Assembly: GCF_036346595.1 (NCBI RefSeq)
Contig: NZ_CP107834.1
Location: 4,278,001 to 4,342,000 of the forward strand
From: Streptomyces sp. NBC_00525
GTDB lineage: Bacteria; Actinomycetota; Actinomycetes; Streptomycetales; Streptomycetaceae
Direction of reading: 5' to 3'
DNA: 64,000 nucleotides
The translations under genes were made by a program, and so were the position numbers. Within the stretch, counting starts at the first letter, position 1. Every line of letters begins with the position of its first letter. The notes under the pieces are model-generated. The model worked only from the letters and a program-made list of their open reading frames with translations, was not told the origin of the DNA and ran no database searches. Positions 46,001 to 53,183 of the stretch are shown here, piece after piece.

Positions 46001-46213
46001 GCGCAGCCGCCGGCCCTCCGCCGAGGCGTCGAGCGCCCGCACGTACGCGGTGTACTCCTCCTCCGCGCCGGCCGCGATCGAGTCGAGGGAGGCCCGCGCA
46101 CGGGTCAGCAGCAGCGCCGCGTCCGTACGGCCGCCGGCGCGCCGCGCCTCCTCCTCCACGGCCCGTGCCAGCAGCCGTTCGGCATCCGCCCGGTGACTGT
46201 CCCGTATCCGCAT
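43022..46213 (-). CDS. Membrane-anchored STAND (NB-ARC) ATPase with TPR-like repeats
   Basis: 1063 residues. Residues 1-70 are helical; two membrane helices follow (about 75-95 and 102-120). The NTPase has the P-loop HGPPGSGRTT (246-254), Walker B TVVLDD (about 330), and the NB-ARC hallmark CGGLPLALRIAG (about 433), then a winged helix (about 500-560). Residues 600-1000 are tetratricopeptide-like helical repeats (AWSAHALAAVERDRGNLAEA, AWTWFQLGQVRLRLGDREPA, AWTLYYLGQALEESGDTVDA). STAND proteins oligomerise on signal recognition; many act in signalling or phage defence. No effector domain such as a nuclease, TIR or protease is present, so the membrane helices may be the output. Confidence 0.85.
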   Translation of the reverse strand: MRIRDSHRADAERLLARAVEEEARRAGGRTDAALLLTRARASLDSIAAGAEEEYTAYVRALDASAEGRRLRRESLVTPLLVTGVAAVAAFGADVALGTESGLALGAGAVVAVAGATTTAARATTRQRPSARPAEDAPGRPEQLRLQWLTALDVRGIRPFLDRQRMLAATTRTPAKKAAKARNAQLRGGDRSAAARTRALLDQSFGHLPAAEGLFAGRRAELARIGQWVQAARAATETKPTVVVLHGPPGSGRTTLAVRAAHELKDQFRGACVVDLRGGTEGGTPLSTRDALLHLLNRLGAPREQLLFRDSASDEQQLRRLGELYHRHLTGTPVTVVLDDARDAEQVAALVPERSDSLVLVTAREPLDLPGSLPARVHRLEVGALDPAGAEELLRAVSQEAEPGPYDRPASEAITELCGGLPLALRIAGSSLGARTAGTLAADLAAYGPVEPVERALWLRYTDQSEQAGRLLRRLALAGRASLGAAAAAALLATDEQEAGRLLTALAGAGLIDHVRGSRYRLHDLVRGFALARLRDEEDPAERAAAQERLIANYADLAGAVIRMVDGKMSTRAGQFGSHGFGSLDAALRWLDEESSFITSALRHAEGVDQGAVLALLGALCDYCLLRGDLYRLGEISELTQAVDQGLLERSVRWRTGIAARQLGELDKARTTLSSVVGLYREAHNDSGTALALCSLGITLHHQGDLTEAAARLREAMGLQSAAGQDADRAWSAHALAAVERDRGNLAEAVALLDTALVLHREGESLHGEAWTWFQLGQVRLRLGDREPAEAALRTALDLYGRTHDERGTAWATTQLARALLLAGEAGPAVERLTGALARHRDNEDARGEAWTLYYLGQALEESGDTVDAVRQLERARTMFSRMRDVYGLACARQHSGRVSRDQRAAQTGNLRNSGFARQLLVDARADFRRIGVAHGEAWTCLDLALIDAGNQRARQALELCGEAAGLFESYGDARGADWARFLRCTLLPYASPGGVEVGTVVAQQELAELRAAAHPARDPKVNDCADAYGVVLERGVDLESDWQAWALGLLPSRRTREIMGVTV

Positions 46214-46362
46214 CCGCGTCCCCCTCCGGCTCCGGTGTCACGGCCCCGGCCCGCGTTCCCCGGTCCGCCGCGAGGTACCAGTGTCCTTCGTACGGAGCTG
46301 CGGCGCGAGGGAACGGGCGCGGCCCACCGGCGCGAACGTCGGTGGGCCGCAGGGGTGTTGGG

Positions 46363-46836
46363 TCAGTGCATCCAGCGGGAGCAGTCGTTGACCCACTTGT
46401 GCGACCGGATGTTGTTGTTCATGGTGTAGCCGTTGCTGAACGTGTTCCGGGACAGGTCGTCCACGAAGAACTCGCCCGGTGCCAGGCAGTTGTAGCCGCC
46501 CTCGTAGTTCTGCAGCCAGAAGAACTTCACGACGTCGAGGTCGCCGGTGTAGCCGGCGTTCATCACGGACGACGCCTTGTCGCTGTCGTTCTCGAAGCCG
46601 CCGCCCGCCGTGTCCCAGTTGGCGTCGTTGCCGGCGGCGCTGCCCAGCTTGTTGTAGCAGTAGGTGGAGTCGTAGGCGTACATGTTGCCGTTGCGGCCCG
46701 GCCAGATGTCGTTGCAGTGGTTGGAGGCCGCGGCCGACGCGGACGACTGCGCGGATGCCTGCGCGGCCGTGGCGGGGACGACGAGTCCGGCGGCGGCCAG
46801 ACCGAGTGCGGCAATGGACATGCCCAGCTTTCGCAT
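46363..46836 (-). CDS. Secreted I36/crystallin-like protein
   Basis: 157 residues from ATG 46836. A signal peptide (MRKLGMSIAALGLAAAGLVV, cleavage near AQA) leads to a domain with the pattern of small secreted peptidase-inhibitor I36/beta-gamma-crystallin proteins: paired Cys (SNHCNDIWPGRNGNMYAYDS, YCYNKLG), Asn/Asp/Gly-rich loops, FFWLQNYEGGYNCLAPGEFF, and the end SHKWVNDCSRWMH. The last segment is very close to that of the kinase encoded at 47950-49410 (SHTWAKNC). Inhibitor activity is not certain; metal-binding or surface-sensing roles are also possible. Confidence 0.75.
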   Translation of the reverse strand: MRKLGMSIAALGLAAAGLVVPATAAQASAQSSASAAASNHCNDIWPGRNGNMYAYDSTYCYNKLGSAAGNDANWDTAGGGFENDSDKASSVMNAGYTGDLDVVKFFWLQNYEGGYNCLAPGEFFVDDLSRNTFSNGYTMNNNIRSHKWVNDCSRWMH

Positions 46837-46939
46837 GGTTCGCTCCTGTGTGTCTGCCTCGTCGGAGGCGTGCTGATCCACGGCCGGACGCCGTGGAGGT
46901 CTGTGGGTGCGGTGGGGGCGGGGCGGTGGGACGGCTTGT

Positions 46940-47866
46940 TCAGGCGCGCGGGCCCGTGATCCGTTCCGCGCGGGCGTACGCCCGGCGCTCCAGCCGCCGG
47001 TGGGTGTCGATCAACTCGCGGTAACGGGCGGGCAGCCGGTCGCGGTAGTACGCCTCGCGCTCCCGCGCCACGGTCGCCAGCGCGCTGCTGCGGGCGCACC
47101 GCGCCTCCGCCACCGCGACGCGCTTCTCCGCCGCGAACGCCTCGCCCTCCGGCAGCTTCACGGCCTGCCGTGCCACGGCCTCGCGCGCGGCGGGCGGATC
47201 GGCGTACGGGTACCCGGCCCGGTCCATGCAGCGCGCCCAGTCCTTGAGCGCGGCGGTGAACTCGGGGTCGCGGGTGATCCGGGGCACGTACAAGCCCTGG
47301 AGATTGCTGACGGCCTTGTCGGCGCGGAACCAGGCGGCCGGGTCCCCGTACAGCTTCTTCTCGGCCTCCGCCGAGCAGCCGCCGATCCGCTTGCTGATCT
47401 TCCCGGTGCCCTTCGGCGTGGGGATCTCGGCCGTCAGGACCGGGGTGTCGGGGCCGCCGCCCAGCGCCTCGTCGTAGGCGGCGCGGCGCCGCTGCGAGAG
47501 CTTCGCGCGGTACGTGCCATTCGGGTTGGCGCGCCGCGCCCGGTCGGCCTTCTCCTCGATGCGGCTGCCGTAGCCGTGCTCGGCGGCCCACGCGGTGTCG
47601 TCGTTGACGTACCCGGCGAGTCGGCTCTCCTCCAGGGTGAGCAGACTTCCCGGCCAGTAGCGGAAGCCGTGCCGTTCCATGCAGCGCGCGGTGAGCGCCT
47701 GGAGGGCGTCGGAGATCCGCAGTTCCTCGGCGCGGGTGGCGTCCCGCTCCGGTCCGGCCGCCGGCGCCGTTCGCGCCGGGCCGGAGGAGCCGTCCCCCGC
47801 GCACCCGGCCGCGGCGGCCGATACGGCCACCGCGACCACGCACGCGGCGATGAACCCCCGTTTCAT
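46940..47866 (-). CDS. Lipoprotein of unknown function, Cys/Arg-rich
   Basis: 308 residues from ATG 47866 with GGGGGGTGGTGGC upstream. The signal peptide ends in a lipobox (SAAAAGC). The mature part is helical and highly charged, with single Cys residues at intervals (ARCMERHGFRYWPG, RIGGCSAEAEK, WARCMDRAGYPY, EARCARSSA) that could form disulfides. The repeated motif CMxRxGxxY occurs twice. It lies between the secreted I36-like gene and the kinase gene on the same strand, so it may belong to the same sensory module. Confidence 0.75.
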   Translation of the reverse strand: MKRGFIAACVVAVAVSAAAAGCAGDGSSGPARTAPAAGPERDATRAEELRISDALQALTARCMERHGFRYWPGSLLTLEESRLAGYVNDDTAWAAEHGYGSRIEEKADRARRANPNGTYRAKLSQRRRAAYDEALGGGPDTPVLTAEIPTPKGTGKISKRIGGCSAEAEKKLYGDPAAWFRADKAVSNLQGLYVPRITRDPEFTAALKDWARCMDRAGYPYADPPAAREAVARQAVKLPEGEAFAAEKRVAVAEARCARSSALATVAREREAYYRDRLPARYRELIDTHRRLERRAYARAERITGPRA

Positions 47867-47949
47867 GCCACCACCCCCCGTTGCCGTGCCGCCCCCCGGC
47901 GGCACACCCCTACCTTCCCGCCGGGGCGGTGGGGGCGGTACCTCGTACG

Positions 47950-49410
47950 TCAGAGGGTGCAGTTCTTCGCCCAGGTGTGGGACTGCACGCGGTCGGGAAG
48001 GGCGAGGTTGTAGCGCTGCCCGCGGTCGACGCAGCCGATCCGGTCGCGCAGTCCGTCGCGGGCGAAGTAGGTGACGGCGACATAGCCGTTGGGATCGGCG
48101 ATCCCGTTGTTGAAGATCGAGGCCGGAGCCCGCTCCGCGGCCCAGGCGCAGTCGTTCTCCCCGTCCGCCCAGTTGGAGTCGTCGCCCTCCCAGGCGCATA
48201 TCTCGCCGCGGCCGTCCTTCTCCGGGAAGAAGCAGACGAAGCCGGGTTCGCAGCGGTCGTACCCGCTCGCGCCGGCGCTCTTCACGGGCGTACCGGGCTC
48301 CGACGCGCCCCCGCCGGGGCTCGCGGTGGTACCGGCGCCCGCCGCTTCCTCGCCGGGGCCGGCCGCGGCCCGTTCGTCCGGCCGGGCCGCCGGGGCTTCC
48401 TCCCAGGGCGCCCACGCCCCGAGGCCGGCCCCCGCCAGCGCGACGGCGGCGACGGCCGCCAGGCCCGCCCGGAGCAGCGGCCGGCCGGAGCGGCGGCGGC
48501 CCGGACCGCGGCCCTCCGCCACCGCCGTCACGCGCCGCAGCAGCGACGCCGCGTCGTGCGGGGCCCGCTCCTCGTGGGTGCGGGCCAGGCAGTCCCGTAC
48601 GATCTCCCGCCACCCGGCGGGGAGTTCGTCCGCCGGACGCAGCTCCTCCTCGCCGCGCGCATAGCGCACGGCCGCGTCCCGGCGGGCGGTCGGCGTGCCG
48701 CCGGGCAGCGGGTGGGAACCGGTCAGGACGAGGTGGACCAGCACCCCGAACGCCCAGATGTCGGCGGTCTTGCGGATCTGCATGCCCCGCTCGCCGACCT
48801 CGGACCACAGCAGCTCGGGCGGGGTGTAGTCGGCGGTGGAGAACGCGGGGGAGTAGGCGTGGGTGCCCTCCAGCTCGGCGGCCATGTTGAAGTCCCCGAG
48901 CCGGGCCGTGCCGTCCTTCATCAGGAGTACGTTGCCCGGCTTGAGATCGCCGTGCACCCAGCCCGCCTCGTGCAGTTGGCGCAGGCCCTCGCAGACCTGG
49001 ACGAGCAGGGCGGGGCCCTCCTCGGGCGGACCGTCCGCCCGCAGCAGCGCGTCCAGCGAGCTGCGCGCCTCCTCCAGGACGAGGACGGTGGCGCCGTCGA
49101 GTTCGGGGTGGTCCGGGTCGTCCACGGTCAGCGCGTCATGCATCCGGATCAGCCGGGGCGACCGGAGCCGGCGCAGCAACGCCACCTCGCGCTCGGCCAG
49201 TTCGCGCAGGTGGCGCAACTGACGAGGCGTGTGCGTACCGGTCGGCAGGAACTTCAGCGCGGCGCGCGGCGGTTGCGCCCCGGGGATCTCGTGCCGGGCC
49301 GCGTACACATTGCCGAAGGCCCCCGCGCCGAGCGGCTTCTCGACGATCCACGGCCCGACGCGGTAGCCGGGCGGCACGGAGGCGACGCCGTACGGCTGCC
49401 GCCCGCTCAC
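47950..49410 (-). CDS. Transmembrane Ser/Thr kinase with I36/crystallin-like sensor
   Basis: 486 residues from GTG 49410. The kinase domain (about 15-290) has the glycine loop LGAGAFGNVYAA, Lys53 in AALKFLP, catalytic HGDLKPGN (Asp155, HGD instead of HRD) and DFN (173-175) instead of DFG. The APE-like motif is PPEL, followed by ADIWAFGVLV. One membrane helix (about 313-333) and a Pro/Ala/Gly linker lead to an extracellular domain with CEPGFVCFFPEKDGRGE, WADGENDCAWAAE and SHTWAKNC at the end. This is the same domain type as the secreted protein at 46363. The kinase is probably active but atypical. Its stop-start overlaps the FHA gene by four bases. Confidence 0.88.
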   Translation of the reverse strand: MSGRQPYGVASVPPGYRVGPWIVEKPLGAGAFGNVYAARHEIPGAQPPRAALKFLPTGTHTPRQLRHLRELAEREVALLRRLRSPRLIRMHDALTVDDPDHPELDGATVLVLEEARSSLDALLRADGPPEEGPALLVQVCEGLRQLHEAGWVHGDLKPGNVLLMKDGTARLGDFNMAAELEGTHAYSPAFSTADYTPPELLWSEVGERGMQIRKTADIWAFGVLVHLVLTGSHPLPGGTPTARRDAAVRYARGEEELRPADELPAGWREIVRDCLARTHEERAPHDAASLLRRVTAVAEGRGPGRRRSGRPLLRAGLAAVAAVALAGAGLGAWAPWEEAPAARPDERAAAGPGEEAAGAGTTASPGGGASEPGTPVKSAGASGYDRCEPGFVCFFPEKDGRGEICAWEGDDSNWADGENDCAWAAERAPASIFNNGIADPNGYVAVTYFARDGLRDRIGCVDRGQRYNLALPDRVQSHTWAKNCTL

Positions 49411-50165
49411 CGCGGCGCGCCCTTCGCGGCGGGGCGCAGCGCGTCGAGGTCGTCCTCGCGCACCAGGTCGAAGCGGAGCGCCAGCGCGACGAGGGTGTCC
49501 TTCTTGCCGTTGAGCCGGGGCCCGGACTCGCAGGAATCGGGCCCCGGTTTCAGGCGCAGCTTGACCGCGAGGTAGTCGATGTTCCACTGCACGGCCGCCC
49601 GGTTGGCGGCCGGCCACACCGGGCGCAGCCGCTCCACGACCTGGTCGACGGTCGGCAGCGGCGCGTACGGTTCGCCGCGCAGCCGGGGCTCGCACAGCGC
49701 GGCCAGCACGGTGAAGTACCGCTTGGACCGGTCGAGCGGAAAGGCGAGCGCGGTCGCCTCCCCGTCCCGGCGCCCGGCCTCGTCCGGGGCGGCGTAGTCG
49801 TGCCGGGGCGCCCAGACGTCGAAGCTGACCAGCTCGTGGCCGGCCGGCAGGACGACCCGGGCGAACTCGAAGGCGACGGGCGCCGCCAGCCTGCCGGGCG
49901 CCACCTTGATGTGCTCCCCGGCGCCCTCCGGGTTCTCGACGGCGTAGGTCGCCGTGCGGCTGAGATTGCTGAGCGACCAGTAGGTGTCCGTGGCGGTGAT
50001 CTCCCCGGCGGCGCGCGAGACGCCCTCGTGCGGGATGCCCAGACACGCGCCGGCCGGCGCCCCGCCGACCGCCTCCCGCCCGAACCGCAGCGTCTCACCG
50101 GGTGCCAGCCGGACCTTGTCGCGGGGCGCCATACCGGGCCCCGGTACCACGACGACGGTGTACAT
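49407..50165 (-). CDS. FHA-domain protein coupled to the kinase
   Basis: 252 residues from ATG 50165 with AAGGA upstream. FHA-type features in residues 10-100: GETLRFGREAVGG, GIPHEGVSRAAGEITATDTY and WSLSNLSRTATYAVENPEG (the Arg, Ser-Arg and Asn positions that bind phosphothreonine). The C-terminal 120 residues are a mixed helical region (RSKRYFTVLAALCEPRLRGE, then VDQVVERLRPVWPAANRAAV and LVALALRFDLVREDDLDAL) resembling the small HTH-like domain that often accompanies such FHA proteins. Gene order (FHA, then kinase) and the GTGA overlap point to kinase-FHA phosphosignalling. Confidence 0.85.
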   Translation of the reverse strand: MYTVVVVPGPGMAPRDKVRLAPGETLRFGREAVGGAPAGACLGIPHEGVSRAAGEITATDTYWSLSNLSRTATYAVENPEGAGEHIKVAPGRLAAPVAFEFARVVLPAGHELVSFDVWAPRHDYAAPDEAGRRDGEATALAFPLDRSKRYFTVLAALCEPRLRGEPYAPLPTVDQVVERLRPVWPAANRAAVQWNIDYLAVKLRLKPGPDSCESGPRLNGKKDTLVALALRFDLVREDDLDALRPAAKGAPR

Positions 50166-50258
50166 GGACGAATTCCTTCCCCCGATGCGAGCCATGCGCC
50201 GCCAGGCTAGGAACTCCGGATAAATGTCCGCATGACGCGCAGGCGGAACGGTGTCGGG

Positions 50259-50339
50259 CGCGACCGGCGTCAGACACGACCGGGGTCGGCCGCGATCGGG
50301 GTCGGGCCGCGACCGTCGTCGGGCGCGACCGTCGTCAGG
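50259..50339. repeat. Five degenerate 16-bp tandem repeats
   Basis: Five units of consensus CGCGACCGGSGTCGGG, with one extra base between units three and four. The last unit covers the stop codon of the winged-helix regulator gene (50335). It lies upstream of the FHA gene. Confidence 0.7.
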
Positions 50340-51048
50340 CGGCGCCGTCCAGTGGCCGTTCGTCCGAGGGCGTCAGATGGGCGAGGCACAGGGACGGGCC
50401 GACGAACGGCTCCAGGCGGTCGACCCGGAGGGGCGCGCGTACCTCCTCCAGGGCACCCCGCATGAGGCCGAGATGCAGGGAGCACACGATGTCCCGGTGC
50501 TCCCGCGCGATCTCCAGGAACGGGCAGTGGCGCAGCGGGACGACGGCGTCCGGCTCGCTCCCCTCCACGGGACCGGGCGCGAACCCGGCCTCGTCGAGCA
50601 CGCGCGTCAGCCGGCCGATCGCCTCCTCGGCGGTGAGCCGCTGTGCGGGGGAGGGGGTGTCGGCGAGATAGCGGCCCCACGCCTCGCCCGTGCTGGCGGC
50701 GGCCTGCGCGGGCTGCTCCAGGCTCTCCGCCGCCAGGCCCGTCAGCATGTGCGCGAGCAGTTGGTAGCTGCGGCGGTCCGCGGTGGTCCGGGTCGCGGTG
50801 GCCCGGTACACGGCACGGGGCCGGCCGGGCCGGCCGAGCGCCTCGCTGTCGCGCTCGGCGAGCCCTTCGCCGACGAGGGTGTCCAGGTGGAACCGTACGG
50901 TGTTGGAGTGCAGCCCGGTGCTCTCGGCGATCTCCCGCACCCCCACGGGACCGGGAGCGGAGCGCAGGACGCCCAGGACATGGCCCCGGCTCTCGCCCAT
51001 GGCGCCGGAGCCGCTCCCGGCCGGATCGCGGAACATCGACTCACTCAT
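50335..51048 (-). CDS. Winged-helix regulator with Cys/His-containing C-terminus
   Basis: 237 residues from ATG 51048. The N-terminal HTH is VGVREIAESTGLHSNTVRFHLDTLVGEGLAE with a wing (RPGRPRAVYRATA), ArsR/SufR-like. The C-terminal region holds HCPFLEIAREHRDIVCSLHLG and, 30 residues on, PSLCLAHL. This Cys/His array resembles the metal or Fe-S site of SufR-type regulators, but the spacing differs. It is downstream of DUF6104, cupin and DUF2249 genes on the same strand, the likely targets together with the divergent membrane gene. Confidence 0.8.
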   Translation of the reverse strand: MSESMFRDPAGSGSGAMGESRGHVLGVLRSAPGPVGVREIAESTGLHSNTVRFHLDTLVGEGLAERDSEALGRPGRPRAVYRATATRTTADRRSYQLLAHMLTGLAAESLEQPAQAAASTGEAWGRYLADTPSPAQRLTAEEAIGRLTRVLDEAGFAPGPVEGSEPDAVVPLRHCPFLEIAREHRDIVCSLHLGLMRGALEEVRAPLRVDRLEPFVGPSLCLAHLTPSDERPLDGAA

Positions 51049-51089
51049 TCGGTCAATTTTACCCAGCGTGTGTCGGACAAACGAGGTCG

Positions 51090-51266
51090 TCACTCGTCGT
51101 CATCGAGGTCGTCGAGCCGGGCCAGCCAGGTGGTGAGCCGGTCCACCGGGACCTCGAAGTCGGGGTTCAGGTCGACGAAGTACCGCAGCTCACCGGCGAG
51201 CCAGGCGAGGTTCACGGATTGCGTGCCCCGGTTCGCCCGGAGCGTCTCCAGGGCCTGGTCGATCAT
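51090..51266 (-). CDS. DUF6104 family protein, 58 residues
   Basis: Starts MIDQALETLRANRGTQSVNL; the second half (AWLAGELRYFVDLNPDFEVP, then VDRLTTWLARLDD) closely fits the short actinobacterial DUF6104 family. The ATG overlaps the cupin stop (ATGA). It is helical and acidic at the C-terminus. The function is unknown. Confidence 0.75.
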   Translation of the reverse strand: MIDQALETLRANRGTQSVNLAWLAGELRYFVDLNPDFEVPVDRLTTWLARLDDLDDDE

Positions 51267-51730
51267 GACCGCCGCCCGGCCCCGGCGTGCGCCGACGCCA
51301 GGGCCGACTCGGGGTGGGGACGGATCTGCATGCCCGGTCGGCGGCGGTGCACGGTGACATAGGTGAGGCCCTCGGGCCCCGCCGTGATGCTCCGCGTCGA
51401 ACCGTGCGGCAGCCATGCGAGCGCCCCCTCGGCGAGGGACAGCTCCCCCTGCGGCGTGTGCATCGTGCCCTCACCGCCGACGACCAGGACCAGGACGTCG
51501 AGGTCGGGCTCGGCGTGGCTGCCGATGTGCTCCCCGGCCGGCAGCCGGACCAGGTTGGCGTCGAGCTGCCGCCCGGACTCGGCCAGCTTCCACAGCACAC
51601 CGGAGGCGTCGGGGGTGCGGGCGGGGGCGTGCACGTCGCAGAGGAGCCGGGCGGCGGGGGCGGGTTCGGGGGTGCGCGGTGCTTCCGGTGCGGGGTCGTG
51701 GGCCGGGTCGTGGGGCCGGGTCTCAGGCAC
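51263..51730 (-). CDS. Cupin-domain protein
   Basis: 155 residues from GTG 51730, which overlaps the stop of the DUF2249 gene. The N-terminal 25 residues are Pro/Ala-rich. The cupin barrel follows: ANLVRLPAGEHIGSHAEPDLDVLVLVVGG with motif 1 His (HIGSHAEPD) and motif 2 near LPHGSTRSITAGPEG. Only some of the metal ligands are present (two His of motif 1, an Asp, and His in LPHG). It may bind a small ligand or a metal. Translationally coupled to both neighbours. Confidence 0.8.
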   Translation of the reverse strand: MPETRPHDPAHDPAPEAPRTPEPAPAARLLCDVHAPARTPDASGVLWKLAESGRQLDANLVRLPAGEHIGSHAEPDLDVLVLVVGGEGTMHTPQGELSLAEGALAWLPHGSTRSITAGPEGLTYVTVHRRRPGMQIRPHPESALASAHAGAGRRS

Positions 51731-52424
51731 TCGCGGCCACCCGCGTGATGCGGACCTGCCACTGCTCGGGCCCGGACTCGACGTATTCCCAGGTGAACGC
51801 GTCGGGGTGGGTGGCCTCGAACTCCCGCCGCAGCGGCTTGGGGTCGTGGTTGTTGACCAGGACGAAGGACTCCCCGTCCGCGAGTCGGGCGAAGCGGGTG
51901 AAGATGCGGGGGTGGCGGCGGCCGTGCGGGATCTCGCGGACGTCGATGACCGCGGAGTCCGCCAGCCGGCCGCCCTCCAGGACGGTGGTGAAGTCCTCGG
52001 CGAGCGCGGGCAGATCGACGCCCGGCAGGGTCCGGAGCGCGGGCAGCAGTACGTCGCGCTCGGCGCCCAGGAGCACCGCGAGCCCGCCGCCGAGCGTACG
52101 GAGGGCGCGCTCGCGCCCGCTCCCGTCGCCTGCGGAGGCCAGCGCGTCGAGCTGCTCCCGGACCACCGCGACCTGGGCGCGCAGCGCGCGGACGGCCAGC
52201 CGGGTCCCGGCCGCGCCGGACGCCGCCGCGTACAGCGACAGATCGGCGGCCGCCAGATAGCGGCGCAGCTGCTCGACGAGCGGGGCGGCGGACTCCGCCT
52301 GTGACGCGTCCAGCGCTTCGAGCCGCTCCAGCAACTGCCCCTGGGCGTGCTCGACGACACCTTGCGCCTGCACGTCCGGGTCCGTGCCGGTCGCCTGGAT
52401 GAAGACCTCTGCGGCAGGTGACAT
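51723..52424 (-). CDS. Degenerate hemerythrin-like + DUF2249 protein
   Basis: 233 residues from ATG 52424 with AAGGAG eight bases upstream. Residues 15-145 are four-helix, like hemerythrin, and the segment GAERDVLLPALRTLPG aligns with the HxxxE...P.L end of that fold, but the His ligands are almost all lost. The C-terminal 75 residues (SAVIDVREIPHGRRHPRIFT, LVNNHDPKPLRREFEATHP, FTWEYVESGPEQW) are a complete DUF2249 domain, related to TusA/SirA. DUF2249 proteins are often near NO- or O2-response genes. The role is uncertain. Confidence 0.82.
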   Translation of the reverse strand: MSPAAEVFIQATGTDPDVQAQGVVEHAQGQLLERLEALDASQAESAAPLVEQLRRYLAAADLSLYAAASGAAGTRLAVRALRAQVAVVREQLDALASAGDGSGRERALRTLGGGLAVLLGAERDVLLPALRTLPGVDLPALAEDFTTVLEGGRLADSAVIDVREIPHGRRHPRIFTRFARLADGESFVLVNNHDPKPLRREFEATHPDAFTWEYVESGPEQWQVRITRVAASA

Positions 52425-52474
52425 GGGTGGCACTCCTTCGTCGTCGGACTGAGCACGGTCCGTGCTGCACGGAA

Positions 52475-52557
52475 TTATTACATGCGTCCTCGTAAAAAAA
52501 CGGCGGAAGCGTGCACCGGGTGGCCACCCCGCCCGGAACGGCCCTCTTTATTACCTG
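52475..52557. promoter_or_regulatory. Divergent promoter region with TTATTACxTG repeats
   Basis: TTATTACATG (52475-52484) and TTATTACCTG (52548-52557) are direct repeats in a very AT-rich patch between the DUF2249 operon and the divergent membrane gene. A GCACGG-T-CCGTGC palindrome lies at 52453-52465. One regulator probably controls both sides. Confidence 0.5.
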
Positions 52558-52615
52558 TACCGTTCGTAGAAACGAAACGAGACGTAGTCCGGACGCAGAG
52601 GAGAGGCGCGTTTCC

Positions 52616-53044
52616 ATGAACGCCACGTCGGCCGCGATCGCGGGTGCCCTGACCTTCCTGTGGCTCGGGATGGTGCTGGCGATCTCCTTCCTGGAGGCGC
52701 CGCTGAAGTTCCGCGCCCCCGGAGTGACCATCCCCATCGGACTGGGCATCGGCCGCATGGTCTTCCGCGCACTGAACCGCGCCGAGATCGCCCTGACCGC
52801 CGCCATCGCCGTAACGATCGCTCTGGGCGACCCGCCCACCCCGGTGATCGCCCTCACCGCCGCCGTCGCACTCCTGCTCACCGTCCAACTGGCAGCGGTC
52901 CGCCGCCCCCTGAACCGAAGGTCGGACCGCGTCCTGGCAGGCGAAGACCTCCCCCGCTCCCGCGGCCACGTCTACTACGTGGCCTTCGAGGTCGCGAAGG
53001 TGGCCGCCCTCCTGGCCCTGGGCATCACCCTGACAACGGCATAA
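52616..53044 (+). CDS. Four-helix membrane protein
   Basis: 142 residues from ATG 52616 with GAGGAGAGG upstream. Helices are near 8-26, 57-75, 78-93 and 121-140. The motif LAISFLEAPLKFRAPG after helix 1 and RSRGHVYYVAFEVAKVAALL before the end are characteristic of a family of small membrane proteins related to DUF4149/TMEM205. It is divergent from the DUF2249 operon, with AT-rich DNA between. The function is unknown. It is the last core gene before the accessory island. Confidence 0.75.
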   Translation: MNATSAAIAGALTFLWLGMVLAISFLEAPLKFRAPGVTIPIGLGIGRMVFRALNRAEIALTAAIAVTIALGDPPTPVIALTAAVALLLTVQLAAVRRPLNRRSDRVLAGEDLPRSRGHVYYVAFEVAKVAALLALGITLTTA

Positions 53045-53072
53045 CGGCCCACCCGCCCGCTGCGCGGGTTCG

Positions 53073-53156
53073 CGCGAGGCGTTCGAGGATGCACGGTGGC
53101 GGGACGCGCCCGTGTTGCTCAGTGTGGGGCACTCGCCATGGCGCTGGTGCCAGTGA
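53073..53156 (+). pseudogene. Relic of a DUF255/YyaL gene, left island border
   Basis: Twenty-eight codons encode REAFEDARWRDAPVLLSVGH then SPWRWCQ and TGA. The intact gene at 57912 has [20 protein letters not shown] then SSCHWCH at the same place (residues 28-54). DNA identity is high over about 75 bp with scattered, mostly C-to-T changes. The first cysteine of the CxxC site is lost. No start codon, ribosome site or remaining gene is present, so it is a decayed fragment. Confidence 0.85.
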
Positions 53157-53183
53157 ACTCGCGAGCCCGATGGCTGGCCGTGC

